NCBI GenBank assembly: GCA_036489565.1
Contig: DASXFN010000085.1
Location: forward strand, 1 to 64,000
DNA length: 64,000 nucleotides
Direction of reading: 5' to 3'
Source: JAICKN01 sp036489565
GTDB taxonomy: Bacteria > Acidobacteriota > Terriglobia > Terriglobales > Acidobacteriaceae
Of the stretch, positions 45,512 to 55,128 are shown piece by piece. Position 1 is the stretch's first letter. Each line of letters opens with the position of its first letter. The position numbers and the translations under genes were made by a program. The notes beneath the pieces were generated by a model. That model had not been told where the DNA came from, did not search any database, and worked only from the letters and a program-made list of their open reading frames with translations.

Positions 45512-45701
45512 TCCTGTTTTTTATGCAAAGTATCGTGACTATGCAACTTGTAAAAACCCTGCCTTGTAATACTTCAGCGATAAAACAACAGTGCCTTTCG
45601 GCGTATTTGCTGCGAGTAGTGACAGGTGACGTTGGAATAAAGAGAAGTTACTTTCAATCCGTAATTGGAACCCAACAGATTGTCGATCAGGAGAATGGCC
45701 C

Positions 45702-47234
45702 ATGCCGGAAACAGTGCGCGAAATTCCGAAGAAGCCGAACATTCTTTTCATCATGGCTGACGACATCGGATGGTTCAACGTCAGCGCCTACAACCTCGGC
45801 ATCATGGGATACCGCACGCCGAACATCGACAGCATCGCGCAGCAAGGCGCGCTGTTTACGGACTTTTACGGGCAACAAAGTTGTACCGCTGGTCGCGCGG
45901 CTTTCATTACCGGACAATGCCCGATTCGCACGGGCCTCACAAAAGTTGGACTGCCCGGTGCGGCAACCGGACTTTCCGCGGAAGATCCAACCGTTGCGCA
46001 ATTCCTGAAACAGCTTGGCTATGCCACCGGACAATTTGGCAAGAACCATCTTGGAGACCGCAATGAGTTTCTGCCCACTGTTCATGGATTCGACGAATTC
46101 TTTGGCAATCTGTATCACTTGAACGCGGAAGAAGAGCCAGAGAGTTCTGACTATCCGAAAGATCCAAACTTTCGAAAGAAGTTCGGCCCACGAGGGGTTT
46201 TGCGCTGCAAAGCCACGGACAAAGATGATCCAACGGTGGATCCGCAATTCGGCAAAGTCGGTAGACAGATGATTGAAAATACCGGCCCCCTTCCGAGGAA
46301 ACGCATGGAAACCGTGGACGAAGAGTTTCGCGATGCTGCACTCGACTTCATGCAACGTAAAACCAACGAAGGCAAGCCATGGTTCTGCTACTTCAACCCC
46401 ACGCGCATGCATGTATGGACACATCTCAAGCCATCTTCACAAGGCAAGACTGGGCTTGGAGTTTATCCGGATGGAATGGTGGAACTCGACGGTTACGTTG
46501 GTGAATTGCTCAAGAAAGTTGAAGATTTAGGCGCCAAAGACAACACAATCGTTGTGTTCACCACCGACAACGGTGCGGAAAAGCTGTCCTGGCCGGACGG
46601 TGGTGCGTCGCCGTTCCGCTCGGAAAAAGATACTAATTGGGAAGGCGGCTGGCGCGTTCCATTTTTGATGCGATGGCCCGGCGTCATCAAGCCCGGGACC
46701 GTCACCAACGAGATCGCCTCACTCGAGGACATGATCCCCACCTTTGCCGCAGCCGCGGGCGAACCTGACCTGGTGGAAAAAGTGAAGAGGGGATACTCCG
46801 CCAATGGCAAAACATTCAAAGTCCATCTCGATGGACACAATTTGCTGCCATTTCTGAAAGGTGACGTCAAAGAATCCCCTCGCAAAGAATTTATGTACTG
46901 GAGCGATGACGGTGATCTGCTTGCGACTCGCTATGGAAATTGGAAAGCCGTTTTTCTCGAACAGTTCTCAAAAGGTCTCGCAATATGGCAAAACGACTTT
47001 AAACATTTACGAATTCCCAAACTTTACAACTTGCGGTCCGATCCATTTGAGGAAGCAGAAGCCAGCACACTTTTCTGTGACAAATGGCAAGCAGATCACG
47101 CGTTTATCCTGGTACCAATTCAAGCAATCGTAGGGCGGTGGGTCGGCACCTTTAAGGAATTTCCTATTCGACAGGAGGCTGCGAGCTTCAGTCTTGATCA
47201 AGTGATGGAAAAATTAATGCCGCGCGCGGCGTGA
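45702..47234 (+). CDS. Cys-type arylsulfatase, cytoplasmic (paralogue 1)
   Basis: Type I sulfatases hydrolyse sulfate esters through formylglycine. The formylglycine cysteine lies in QQSCTAGRAAFITGQ (about residue 67), matching C-x-(P/A)-x-R; metal ligands are in FIMADDIG near the N-terminus and in VVFTTDNGAEKLSWPDGG (about residue 285). No signal peptide is present. The N-terminus MPETVREIPKKPN is nearly shared with the genes at 47302 and 49799, so the three are tandem duplicates. AGGAGA precedes the ATG. FGE, which would activate it, is encoded 0.9 kb upstream. Confidence 0.95.
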   Translation: MPETVREIPKKPNILFIMADDIGWFNVSAYNLGIMGYRTPNIDSIAQQGALFTDFYGQQSCTAGRAAFITGQCPIRTGLTKVGLPGAATGLSAEDPTVAQFLKQLGYATGQFGKNHLGDRNEFLPTVHGFDEFFGNLYHLNAEEEPESSDYPKDPNFRKKFGPRGVLRCKATDKDDPTVDPQFGKVGRQMIENTGPLPRKRMETVDEEFRDAALDFMQRKTNEGKPWFCYFNPTRMHVWTHLKPSSQGKTGLGVYPDGMVELDGYVGELLKKVEDLGAKDNTIVVFTTDNGAEKLSWPDGGASPFRSEKDTNWEGGWRVPFLMRWPGVIKPGTVTNEIASLEDMIPTFAAAAGEPDLVEKVKRGYSANGKTFKVHLDGHNLLPFLKGDVKESPRKEFMYWSDDGDLLATRYGNWKAVFLEQFSKGLAIWQNDFKHLRIPKLYNLRSDPFEEAEASTLFCDKWQADHAFILVPIQAIVGRWVGTFKEFPIRQEAASFSLDQVMEKLMPRAA

Positions 47235-47301
47235 AACGAAATTGTTGGACAGGCGGAAATAATTTGGTTCGTTTGAGATTTGCATAAAAAGGAGAAAAAT
47301 T

Positions 47302-48822
47302 GTGCCTGAAAAAGTAAAAGAAATTCCCAAGAAGCCAAACATCCTTGTCATTTTCGGAGATGACATTGGCATCCCTCAGGTTAGTGCGTACTCGATGGGC
47401 ATGATGGGATATCAAACTCCAAACATTGATCGCATTGCCAAAGAAGGTGCGATCTTTACAGATGCTTATGGTCAGCAGAGCTGCACCGCAGGCCGGGCCT
47501 CTTTCATACTTGGACAAGAACCTTTTCGTACCGGCTTGCTTACAATCGGCATGCCCGGTGACCCTCATGGCATCACCGAATGGATGCCAACTATCGCTGA
47601 TGTCCTCAAGGGACAGGGATATGCCACAGGACAGTTCGGCAAAAATCATCTTGGTGATCGTGATGAACATCTGCCCACGAATCACGGCTTCGATGAATTC
47701 TTTGGAAATCTTTATCATCTGAATGCAGAAGAAGAACCGGAAGGTTATTTCTATCCGAAAGATCCGGAATTTAAAAAGAAATTCGGGCCACGTGGAGTAA
47801 TCCATTCGACGGCAAAAGGCACAATTGAAGATACAGGCCCGCTGAATGTTGCGCGAATGCCTACCATCGACGAAGAATTCCTTGGAGCGACCCAGAAATT
47901 CATTGCAAATTCCGTAAAAAGCACAAAGCCCTTCTTCGTGTGGTTCAACACCACACGCATGCACGTTTTCACACACCTGAAAAAAGAATCTGTTGGAAAG
48001 ACCGGCAAGGGCATGCATGCAGACGGTATGGTTGAGCACGATGGCATGATTGGCCAACTGCTCGATCAACTCGATGATCTTAAAATTGCCGACAACACCA
48101 TCGTGCTCTACACGACCGACAACGGCGCGGAAATCGCCCTCTGGCCTGATGGCGCAATGACCCCCTTCCGCAACGAGAAAGGCACGACTTGGGAAGGCGG
48201 CTTCCGTATTCCCATGCTTGCGCGCTGGCCTGGAGTTATAAAGCCGGGCACGATCTCGAACGACATCATTTCATTAATCGATTGGTTCCCGACTCTTTGC
48301 GCAGCTGCCGGAGTACCGGACGTGAAAGAAAAACTTGCGGCGGGATTTAACACGAACGGTAAAACCTTCAAGGTGCATCTGGATGGTTACAACTTCATGC
48401 CTTATTTCCAGGGCAGGCAAAAAACTTCACCGCGTGATTCGATTATGTATTTCGATCAAGGTGGCAACCTGAACGCGATCCGCTGGTTTGACTGGAAGTT
48501 AAGTTTCGCTGTGATTAAGGGAAATATCGCAACGGGCACACGCGAAATAACTAACTGGGCCATGATCACGAACCTCCGCATGGATCCCTATGAAAGAGGA
48601 ATGGAGGAGGGCGGTGAATCTCTAAAGTTCTTCGCGCAGCAGATGTGGTTGCTTGTTCCTGTGCAGGCAAAAATCAAGCAGTTCTTTGCCGACTACGGCA
48701 AGTTCCCGCACCAGGAAGGCAGCTCTTTAAATGCTGGACATGTTGGCTATGAATTATTACGCCAGGGCGACGCTTTAAAGCGGCTTAAGGAAATTGAAAG
48801 CATGAGGGCCGCAGGAAGTTAA
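47302..48822 (+). CDS. Cys-type arylsulfatase, cytoplasmic (paralogue 2)
   Basis: The second tandem copy. QQSCTAGRASFILGQ carries the formylglycine cysteine; FGDDIG near the start and LYTTDNGAEIALWPDG supply metal ligands; KNHLGDRDEHLPTNHGFDEF is shared with the other copies. The GTG start has AAAGGAG upstream. It lacks a signal peptide. Relative to copy 1 the middle region (about residues 165-185) is shortened, which may change substrate choice. The substrate is unknown. Confidence 0.95.
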   Translation: MPEKVKEIPKKPNILVIFGDDIGIPQVSAYSMGMMGYQTPNIDRIAKEGAIFTDAYGQQSCTAGRASFILGQEPFRTGLLTIGMPGDPHGITEWMPTIADVLKGQGYATGQFGKNHLGDRDEHLPTNHGFDEFFGNLYHLNAEEEPEGYFYPKDPEFKKKFGPRGVIHSTAKGTIEDTGPLNVARMPTIDEEFLGATQKFIANSVKSTKPFFVWFNTTRMHVFTHLKKESVGKTGKGMHADGMVEHDGMIGQLLDQLDDLKIADNTIVLYTTDNGAEIALWPDGAMTPFRNEKGTTWEGGFRIPMLARWPGVIKPGTISNDIISLIDWFPTLCAAAGVPDVKEKLAAGFNTNGKTFKVHLDGYNFMPYFQGRQKTSPRDSIMYFDQGGNLNAIRWFDWKLSFAVIKGNIATGTREITNWAMITNLRMDPYERGMEEGGESLKFFAQQMWLLVPVQAKIKQFFADYGKFPHQEGSSLNAGHVGYELLRQGDALKRLKEIESMRAAGS

Positions 48823-48832
48823 TCGCGAAGTT

Positions 48833-48868
48833 AGGCCTGGCAATCTCATGATGAGGATGTGCAGGCCT
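48833..48868 (+). terminator. Long bulged hairpin between sulfatase copy 2 and beta-barrel gene
   Basis: AGGCCT/AGGCCT, GCA/TGC, AT/AT and CTCA/TGAG stack into a hairpin of about 15 bp with small bulges and a TGA loop. A T-rich stretch (TTTCCTCGATTTCTTTG) follows. It starts 11 bases after the sulfatase stop codon and could be a partial terminator that lowers expression of downstream genes. Confidence 0.5.
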
Positions 48869-48908
48869 TTCCTCGATTTCTTTGTTTTCGTAATAAGGTC
48901 CGCTAATC

Positions 48909-49745
48909 ATGACTGCGAAAGAAAGATATTGGCGCTTTGCGTCTGCAGAACACTTCGTTCTATTCCTCCTGTTATTTGTGGCGGCCCAGTCTCTGTCTGC
49001 GCAACAGCGGGAGGACTTCGACGCGCATACTTTCCGCATTGACGGACTTTGGTTTTATTCAAAGCCCACAGGAAGCTTTCACGGTTCCGGCAGCCAGGGA
49101 CGTTTTGATTTGCAAGGAGACGTCGATTTCAATTTTTACAATACTGGCGCCCTCAGGCTTGAGTGGAAGTTTACCCGGAAAAATCATCTGTACCTTGGAT
49201 TCCTTCCGCTTAACCAAAGCAAGCAAACCGTGCTTACCCGAACTGTAGCTTTCCAAGGACAAACGTTTGATGCCGGACTGGCCGCCAAAGGCGAGTTGGA
49301 TTCTTATCTTTTTACGCCTGGTTATCAGTATGACATCATCAGGCGCAAACGCGGACATTTCGGAATCGCCACCCAGATTGATCTGTTTTATATCAAAGGC
49401 AGCCTGAAAGCCGCTGACCAGATTGCAAACGGAGTGCCCCACTTTGCACAAACTTCTTCTTCCACATTACGTGCTCCGCTGCCGGTGGCAGGCCCGGACT
49501 TCCGCTATTACCTCACCAATTCCAATCATCTTTTTGTCGCCGGTAATCTTTTGGGCATGTATTTCTTCGGTTATGGAAATTTCATATCTTCATGCGGAAC
49601 ACTCGGCGTAGCCCTAAACAAACACTTGAATCTTCAAGGGGGCTATCAGTTGAGTTCCCGCCTCAACATTCAATCAAAGACAGACCGCATTGGCCTTGAT
49701 TTGACTCAGCGCGGGGTAGTAGCAGGCCTGGAGGTCTCGTTTTAA
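48909..49745 (+). CDS. Outer-membrane beta-barrel protein in sulfatase module
   Basis: A signal peptide (about residues 10-37; FVLFLLLFVAAQSLSAQQ) precedes a barrel of about 240 residues rich in alternating aromatic/hydrophobic strands (GALRLEWKFTRKNHLYLGFL, LFTPGYQYDIIRR, LNLQGGYQLSSRL) and ending GVVAGLEVSF with a terminal Phe, the C-terminal signature of BAM substrates. It is likely an outer-membrane channel. It lies between sulfatase copies 2 and 3 on the same strand, so it may admit their substrate. Confidence 0.83.
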   Translation: MTAKERYWRFASAEHFVLFLLLFVAAQSLSAQQREDFDAHTFRIDGLWFYSKPTGSFHGSGSQGRFDLQGDVDFNFYNTGALRLEWKFTRKNHLYLGFLPLNQSKQTVLTRTVAFQGQTFDAGLAAKGELDSYLFTPGYQYDIIRRKRGHFGIATQIDLFYIKGSLKAADQIANGVPHFAQTSSSTLRAPLPVAGPDFRYYLTNSNHLFVAGNLLGMYFFGYGNFISSCGTLGVALNKHLNLQGGYQLSSRLNIQSKTDRIGLDLTQRGVVAGLEVSF

Positions 49746-49798
49746 AACAAGCTCTCAATTCGAGTGAAACGCATTCTAAAGAAACGGAGAGAATAATC

Positions 49799-51382
49799 AT
49801 GCCCGAAAAAGTAAAAGAAATTCCCTCAAAGCCAAATATTCTCGTCATTTGGGGAGACGATATCGGCATTCAAAATCTTAGTTGTTACAGCCATGGACTG
49901 ATGGGGTACCACACGCCAAACATCGACCGCCTCGCGAAAGAAGGCATGATGTTCACCGATTCTTACGGCGAGCAAAGCTGCACTGCTGGCCGGGCGGCAT
50001 TTATTACCGGACAAAGCGGCTTTCGCACCGGACTTACAAAAGTTGGTACTCCCGGAGCGACGGTCGGCATTAAAGCCGAAGATGCGACTATTGCAGAATT
50101 GCTTAAGCCTCTTGGATATACCACGGGACAATTCGGCAAGAACCATCTCGGCGACCGTAATGAATATTTGCCAACGCTTCACGGCTTTGATGAATTCTTT
50201 GGCAATCTTTATCACCTCAATGCAGAGGAAGAACCAGAGCTGCCAAATTGGCCCTCGAAAAAAGAGTTCCCTAAGTTCAACGAAAAGTTCGCTCCACGCG
50301 GAGTTCTGCACTGCTGGGCAAGCGATAAAGATGACTCAACCATGGATGAGCGTTACGGACGCGTAGGAAAACAGAAAATCGAAGACACCGGTCCGCTTAC
50401 AAAGAAACGCATGGAAACCTGTGATGATGAATTTGTTGTAGCCGCGAAAGATTGGATTACACGCCAAACAGAGGCGGGTAAACCCTGGTTCTGTTGGCTC
50501 AATACGACCCATATGCACATGCGGACCCACACCAAATCGAGCAGCCTGGGGCAGGCAGGCCGCTGGCAATCGCCTTATCACGACACCATGATCGATCACG
50601 ATAAAAATATCGGCGATGTGCTTGATTTGCTGGATGAACTTGAAATTGCCGACAACACATTGGTGATGTACAGCACCGACAATGGTCCACATATGAATAC
50701 ATGGCCCGACGGTGGCATGACTTCCTTCCGCAGCGAAAAAGATACGAATTGGGAAGGGGCCTTCCGCGTGCCGTTGTTAGTGCGTTGGCCGGGAAAAATT
50801 GCTGCCGGTTCGGTATCTAATGAAATTGTTCAACACCATGATTGGCTACCGACTTTTCTGGCTATGGCTGGCGAGCCAGACATTATTGAAAAATGCAAAA
50901 AAGGACATAAAGCAGGCGATAAAACCTTCAAAGTACACATCGATGGTTACAACTTATTGCCGTACCTCACCGGCCAGGAGAAAAAAAGTCCACGGCAAGG
51001 ATTTATTTATTTCGATGATGACGGCGATTTGGTTGCTCTGCGCTTCGATAACTGGAAAGTTGTTTTCATGGAGCAGCGCTGTCAAGGGACTTTACGACTA
51101 TGGGCTGAACCGTTCACCACCTTGAGGGTGCCTAAACTTTTTAATCTGCGGACCGATCCGTTCGAACGCGCAGACGTTACTTCAAACACCTATTACGATT
51201 GGCTGCTGAACAATGACTATATTGTCTTGGCATCGCAGGCGATCGTTGCCGATTTTTTGAAAACGTTTAAGGATTTTCCGCCACGTCAGAAATCTGCTTC
51301 ATTCACTATTGATCAAGCAATGGAAAAAATGACTGCAGTTGGCACTGGCGGCGGAACAGCTGCCGGTAGCAAGGCCGCATAG
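49799..51382 (+). CDS. Cys-type arylsulfatase, cytoplasmic (paralogue 3)
   Basis: The third tandem copy (MPEKVKEIPSKPN N-terminus). The formylglycine cysteine lies in GEQSCTAGRAAFITGQ; metal ligands are in IWGDDIG and MYSTDNGPHMNTWPDGG, where the second copy has NGAE, so Pro-His replaces Ala-Glu next to the conserved Asn. The protein is a little longer (527), with an Ala/Gly-rich C-terminal tail. No signal peptide. It follows the beta-barrel gene and ends at a perfect hairpin. Confidence 0.95.
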   Translation: MPEKVKEIPSKPNILVIWGDDIGIQNLSCYSHGLMGYHTPNIDRLAKEGMMFTDSYGEQSCTAGRAAFITGQSGFRTGLTKVGTPGATVGIKAEDATIAELLKPLGYTTGQFGKNHLGDRNEYLPTLHGFDEFFGNLYHLNAEEEPELPNWPSKKEFPKFNEKFAPRGVLHCWASDKDDSTMDERYGRVGKQKIEDTGPLTKKRMETCDDEFVVAAKDWITRQTEAGKPWFCWLNTTHMHMRTHTKSSSLGQAGRWQSPYHDTMIDHDKNIGDVLDLLDELEIADNTLVMYSTDNGPHMNTWPDGGMTSFRSEKDTNWEGAFRVPLLVRWPGKIAAGSVSNEIVQHHDWLPTFLAMAGEPDIIEKCKKGHKAGDKTFKVHIDGYNLLPYLTGQEKKSPRQGFIYFDDDGDLVALRFDNWKVVFMEQRCQGTLRLWAEPFTTLRVPKLFNLRTDPFERADVTSNTYYDWLLNNDYIVLASQAIVADFLKTFKDFPPRQKSASFTIDQAMEKMTAVGTGGGTAAGSKAA

Positions 51383-51384
51383 AA

Positions 51385-51422
51385 AATTTGTCACGCATCT
51401 TCTTCTGGGTGCGTGACGAATT
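51385..51422 (+). terminator. Long perfect hairpin after sulfatase copy 3
   Basis: AATTTGTCACGCA pairs with TGCGTGACGAATT (13 bp including one G-U) around a 12-base loop. It starts 3 bases after the stop codon. No U-run follows, so it may protect the 3-prime end of the upstream message or be a processing site as much as a terminator. Confidence 0.55.
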
Positions 51423-51458
51423 ACCGGTGCGGGAACGCTGAAAGAACCGGAGGCAGTC

Positions 51459-52502
51459 GTGCACTTGCAGGCCGTTATCCCCATTGCTGTGAGCATTCTT
51501 ATGCTGCTTGCGGTGGGGCGTGCAGGTTGGATGAGGCGCACGTGGGGCAGCAAATTATCGCTGCATGGAAGCCCATGGTACTGCCTAGCCGCCTTTCTGG
51601 CAGTTGCGATTACCGCACAAGCGCAATACAAGGGGGATCATATCCCCGGATTCATCGGACTGCAGAGTGGATCACAACCGCCTGCAGGTTTCTATGTTGG
51701 GAACCTGACGTATATCTACCCGACGGACACAATCAAGGACGATACCGGCCGTGATATTAATCTTCCCGGAAACCTGACCTCAACTGCCGACGCAATTCTT
51801 GTTAACGTGGTCACAAACACGAAGTTATTTGGCGGCAATTTTGGCGGGAGCATCGCCTTCCCATTTATCAAGAACCGCATACAACTGAACTCGCTTGATG
51901 TAAACAGTGGCTTCGCTTACACCGATATGTTTGGCGGATTCACGCTCGGCTGGCATTTGAAGCGCGGCGATGTCACTGCGGGCTATAACCTTTACATTCC
52001 AACCGGCAGGTTCTCACAAGGTGCTACTGACAATACGGGCCTGGGCATGTGGGGCAACGAAGTAACGCTTGGAAGCACTGTTTATTTTGACCAAAAGAAA
52101 AGCTGGAATGCTAGCGCGACTTTTGCCACAGAGTTTAATACTGACAAAAAAGGCACGAACATCCGCGTCGGAGATCTGGGAACAGTTGAGGGCGGATTCG
52201 AAAAGACTTTCTATAAAAAAGTTAGCGGTCCCATCCCTATGATCACGAACATAGGCGTGACGGGCTATGCCCAATTCAAAATAACCGGAGACTCCGGTTC
52301 GGACATCCCCGTGTTTCTACAAGGACTGAAGGACCGCGCATTCTCTCTTGGTCCGGAGTTCAACATATTCTTTCCGGGGCCGAAATTAACTTTGCTGGCG
52401 CGCTACGAACCGGAATTCGGAGTGCGAGACAGAACGCAGGGACAGACAATTGTATTCAGTGTCGTATGGGTTGCCAGGTCGTTAATCAAAGCACACCCAT
52501 GA
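51459..52502 (+). CDS. Outer-membrane MetA-pathway-of-phenol-degradation-like channel protein
   Basis: A hydrophobic stretch and signal cleavage region (CLAAFLAVAITAQAQ, about residues 41-55) precede a barrel with the pattern of the Phenol_MetA_deg/SphA family (PAGFYVGNLTYIYPTD, TAGYNLYIPTGRFS, NIFFPGPKLTLLARYEPEFG). Such proteins are thought to admit hydrophobic or aromatic compounds through the outer membrane. The start is uncertain: GTG 51459 gives a long lead before the signal region, and ATG 51501 or later may be correct. It lies between sulfatase copies 3 and 4. Confidence 0.82.
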   Translation: MHLQAVIPIAVSILMLLAVGRAGWMRRTWGSKLSLHGSPWYCLAAFLAVAITAQAQYKGDHIPGFIGLQSGSQPPAGFYVGNLTYIYPTDTIKDDTGRDINLPGNLTSTADAILVNVVTNTKLFGGNFGGSIAFPFIKNRIQLNSLDVNSGFAYTDMFGGFTLGWHLKRGDVTAGYNLYIPTGRFSQGATDNTGLGMWGNEVTLGSTVYFDQKKSWNASATFATEFNTDKKGTNIRVGDLGTVEGGFEKTFYKKVSGPIPMITNIGVTGYAQFKITGDSGSDIPVFLQGLKDRAFSLGPEFNIFFPGPKLTLLARYEPEFGVRDRTQGQTIVFSVVWVARSLIKAHP

Positions 52503-52742
52503 GCGCGAAGCTTATCGGCACAAGAAATGCTGAGAGGATGGGCGAACAATTATTCCAGTTTTGTCGGGACAATTATTGTTATGCACAACATCTGTCGTCA
52601 AAGAAACTCACTGGATCAAAACTATTCCTGACAAAGGTTGGTTCGTTTACATGCGCATCGATGGCCGGAGCAAGCTGCATTTGATGGAAGCTGAAACCCG
52701 GGAGATTTCGAAGAGATTCATTAAAAATTGAGGTGATTACCA

Positions 52743-55109
52743 GTGACCAAAACGAAAGCATTGCATATTGCAGAGGAACAGAATAACGGAAGCACGCCGA
52801 GTATATTGCCGCGACCAGACTTCCACTTTCCTGGTGAAGTAGGCCGTACTTATCTTGACTCAGATCCGGCGCAGTTTCCTAAGCCGGTTAAAGCGCCAGA
52901 AGGTGCTCCGAATATCTTGCTGATCCTGATTGACGATTGTGGGTTCGGCCAATACAGCACATTCGGTGGAGGCATTCCGTCTCTAACCATGGACCAACTC
53001 GCAGCTGAAGGACTTCGGTACAACTGTTTTCATACGACAGCCCTTTGCAGCCCTACCCGCGCAGCGCTGATCACGGGACGGAACCATCATTCGGCGTCGT
53101 TCGCCGGCATCACCGAGATGGCTACCGGGTATGACGGTTATTGCTGCATCCTGCCAAAGAGTTGCGGCACCATCGGCGAAGTGCTGCGGCAAAACGGTTA
53201 TATGACCGCGTGGATCGGAAAGAATCACAATACCCCTCCCTGGGAGGCAAGCGCTGCTGGGCCATTTGATCGTTGGGCAAATGGGATGGGCTTCGATTAT
53301 TTTTACGGCTTCAATGCGGGTGATATGAATCATTGGAACCCTGTCCTCTACCAAAATCGTGATCTCGTTCCCAGATCCTCCAATCCTCAATATCATCTGA
53401 CCACGGATCTCGCCGACAAAGCTATCGCCTGGGTACGCCAGGTAAAAAGCATCTCTGCTGACAAGCCCTATTTTCTTTACGTAGCCCCGGGGGCTACACA
53501 CGCTCCACATCACACACCAAAAGAATGGATCGAAAAATTTAAAGGAAAGTTCGACGAGGGCTGGGACGTATATCGCAACCAAACATTGGAACGGCAGAAA
53601 AAACTCGGTGTTGTTCCCAAAGACACGCAACTGACTGTTCGCTCTAAAGGCTTGCCTGCCTGGGATTCATTGAATGGGGACCAAAAACGTCTCTATGCGC
53701 GAATGATGGAAGTTTTTGCCGGCTACGCTGCGCATTGCGACCATGAATTAGGCCGCGTGGTGGAAGCCGCAAAACAACTTCCCGGCTCCGATAACACCAT
53801 CATCATTTATATAGCGGGCGATAATGGCGCCAGCGCGGAAGGCGGCATTGAAGGATCGTTATGCGAAAACCTGTTCTTCAATGGCTTTTCGGAAAAATGG
53901 CAGGACAACATCAAAGCTATCGACGAACTCGGTGGCCCCAAGCACTTCAATCATTTTCCTTCCGCATGGGCGCATGCCATGAACACGCCCTTCCAATGGA
54001 CTAAGCAAGTTGCCAGCCACTTTGGGGGGACTCGCAATCCCATGATCATCTCCTGGCCTCAACGGATTCAAAACAATGGTGGATTGAGAACTCAGTTCCT
54101 GCACACCATTGATCTTGTACCGACCCTGTATGAAGTTTGTGGAATCAATCCGCCTACCGATTTAAACGGGGTCAAACAAAAATCGATTGAAGGCAAGAGT
54201 TTCGCTACAACATTTGAGGACGCAAAGACCGAAGGTCCGCGCAAAACACAATATTTTGAATTAGGTTGCAATCGTGGCCTTTATCACGACGGGTGGATGG
54301 CCTCCTGTCCAGCATTTGTGCCCTGGGACCCAAATCGCGGTGACTGGGACCCTGACAAGGAGCCGTGGGAGCTTTACAAAGTAAGCGATGATTTCTCACA
54401 GGCCAACGATCTCGCCCAACAATATCCGGAGAAGTTGAGAGAACTTCAAGACATGTGGTGGATAGAAGCGGCAAAGTATAACGTGTTGCCGCTCGATTGG
54501 CGCGGAAGTATCCGTTTCAATTCCGAGGCAATGGGAAGACCCAGTTTGATTGCGGGACGAACGAAGATGACCTATTATCCCGGCACCATCGGCCTGCCTG
54601 ACGCCGCGTCTCCTCCGATGTGCAACAAATCCTGGACGATCACCGCGGAAATCGAACTTGTCAAAGGAAATGAGAGCGGCATGATCGTCACTCATGGGGG
54701 TTTGGAAGGGGGATATGGCCTCTATTTGCGGGATGGCAAGCCGACATTTGTTTATAACTATCTTTCCATTGAACGCCCAACCTTAACGGCAAAAGACCCA
54801 TTGTCCATAGGAAAGATAACTCTTGCCGTTGATTTTGTTTACGACGGCGGCGGAGTGGGTAAGGGTGGCAGGATTACGATGACCGCCAATGGAAAGAAAA
54901 TTGCCGGTGGAAGGTTGGAGCGGACGATTCCTGTTCAATTTTCCCTTGGCGAAGGCGTGGATATTGGACAGGATATCGGATCGCCCATCGACTTTACTTA
55001 TCAATTGCCATTTGAATTCACGGGAAAAATCGGGCAAGTCACGATCGAACTTAAGTCGGAAGCCGATGTAATCAGCAGCCCGAACGAGCAAAACAAAAAA
55101 GCCGCATAG
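52743..55109 (+). CDS. Large Cys-type arylsulfatase (788 residues)
   Basis: A longer sulfatase than the tandem trio. The formylglycine cysteine lies in TTALCSPTRAALITGR (CxPxR form, about residue 101), and metal ligands are in LIDDCGFG and YIAGDNGASAEGG (about residue 362). A C-terminal beta-sandwich domain (about 610-775; WTITAEIELVKG, GGYGLYLRDGKPT, FTGKIGQVTIEL) resembles that of other large arylsulfatases. No signal peptide is seen. The GTG start is preceded by AATTGAGGTGATTACC, which holds a GAGGTGA Shine-Dalgarno sequence. The gene at 55129 follows after 19 bases. Confidence 0.94.
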   Translation: MTKTKALHIAEEQNNGSTPSILPRPDFHFPGEVGRTYLDSDPAQFPKPVKAPEGAPNILLILIDDCGFGQYSTFGGGIPSLTMDQLAAEGLRYNCFHTTALCSPTRAALITGRNHHSASFAGITEMATGYDGYCCILPKSCGTIGEVLRQNGYMTAWIGKNHNTPPWEASAAGPFDRWANGMGFDYFYGFNAGDMNHWNPVLYQNRDLVPRSSNPQYHLTTDLADKAIAWVRQVKSISADKPYFLYVAPGATHAPHHTPKEWIEKFKGKFDEGWDVYRNQTLERQKKLGVVPKDTQLTVRSKGLPAWDSLNGDQKRLYARMMEVFAGYAAHCDHELGRVVEAAKQLPGSDNTIIIYIAGDNGASAEGGIEGSLCENLFFNGFSEKWQDNIKAIDELGGPKHFNHFPSAWAHAMNTPFQWTKQVASHFGGTRNPMIISWPQRIQNNGGLRTQFLHTIDLVPTLYEVCGINPPTDLNGVKQKSIEGKSFATTFEDAKTEGPRKTQYFELGCNRGLYHDGWMASCPAFVPWDPNRGDWDPDKEPWELYKVSDDFSQANDLAQQYPEKLRELQDMWWIEAAKYNVLPLDWRGSIRFNSEAMGRPSLIAGRTKMTYYPGTIGLPDAASPPMCNKSWTITAEIELVKGNESGMIVTHGGLEGGYGLYLRDGKPTFVYNYLSIERPTLTAKDPLSIGKITLAVDFVYDGGGVGKGGRITMTANGKKIAGGRLERTIPVQFSLGEGVDIGQDIGSPIDFTYQLPFEFTGKIGQVTIELKSEADVISSPNEQNKKAA

Positions 55110-55128
55110 CAGAAAGCATTACAGCGAA

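Noticed and set aside
45687..48069. Long minus-strand open frames (245 and 293 codons) opposite sulfatase copies 1 and 2, with a similar one opposite copy 3
   Set aside because: They mirror the sulfatase genes base for base, and their likeness to each other simply reflects the sulfatases being paralogues. They have no ribosome sites or family motifs.
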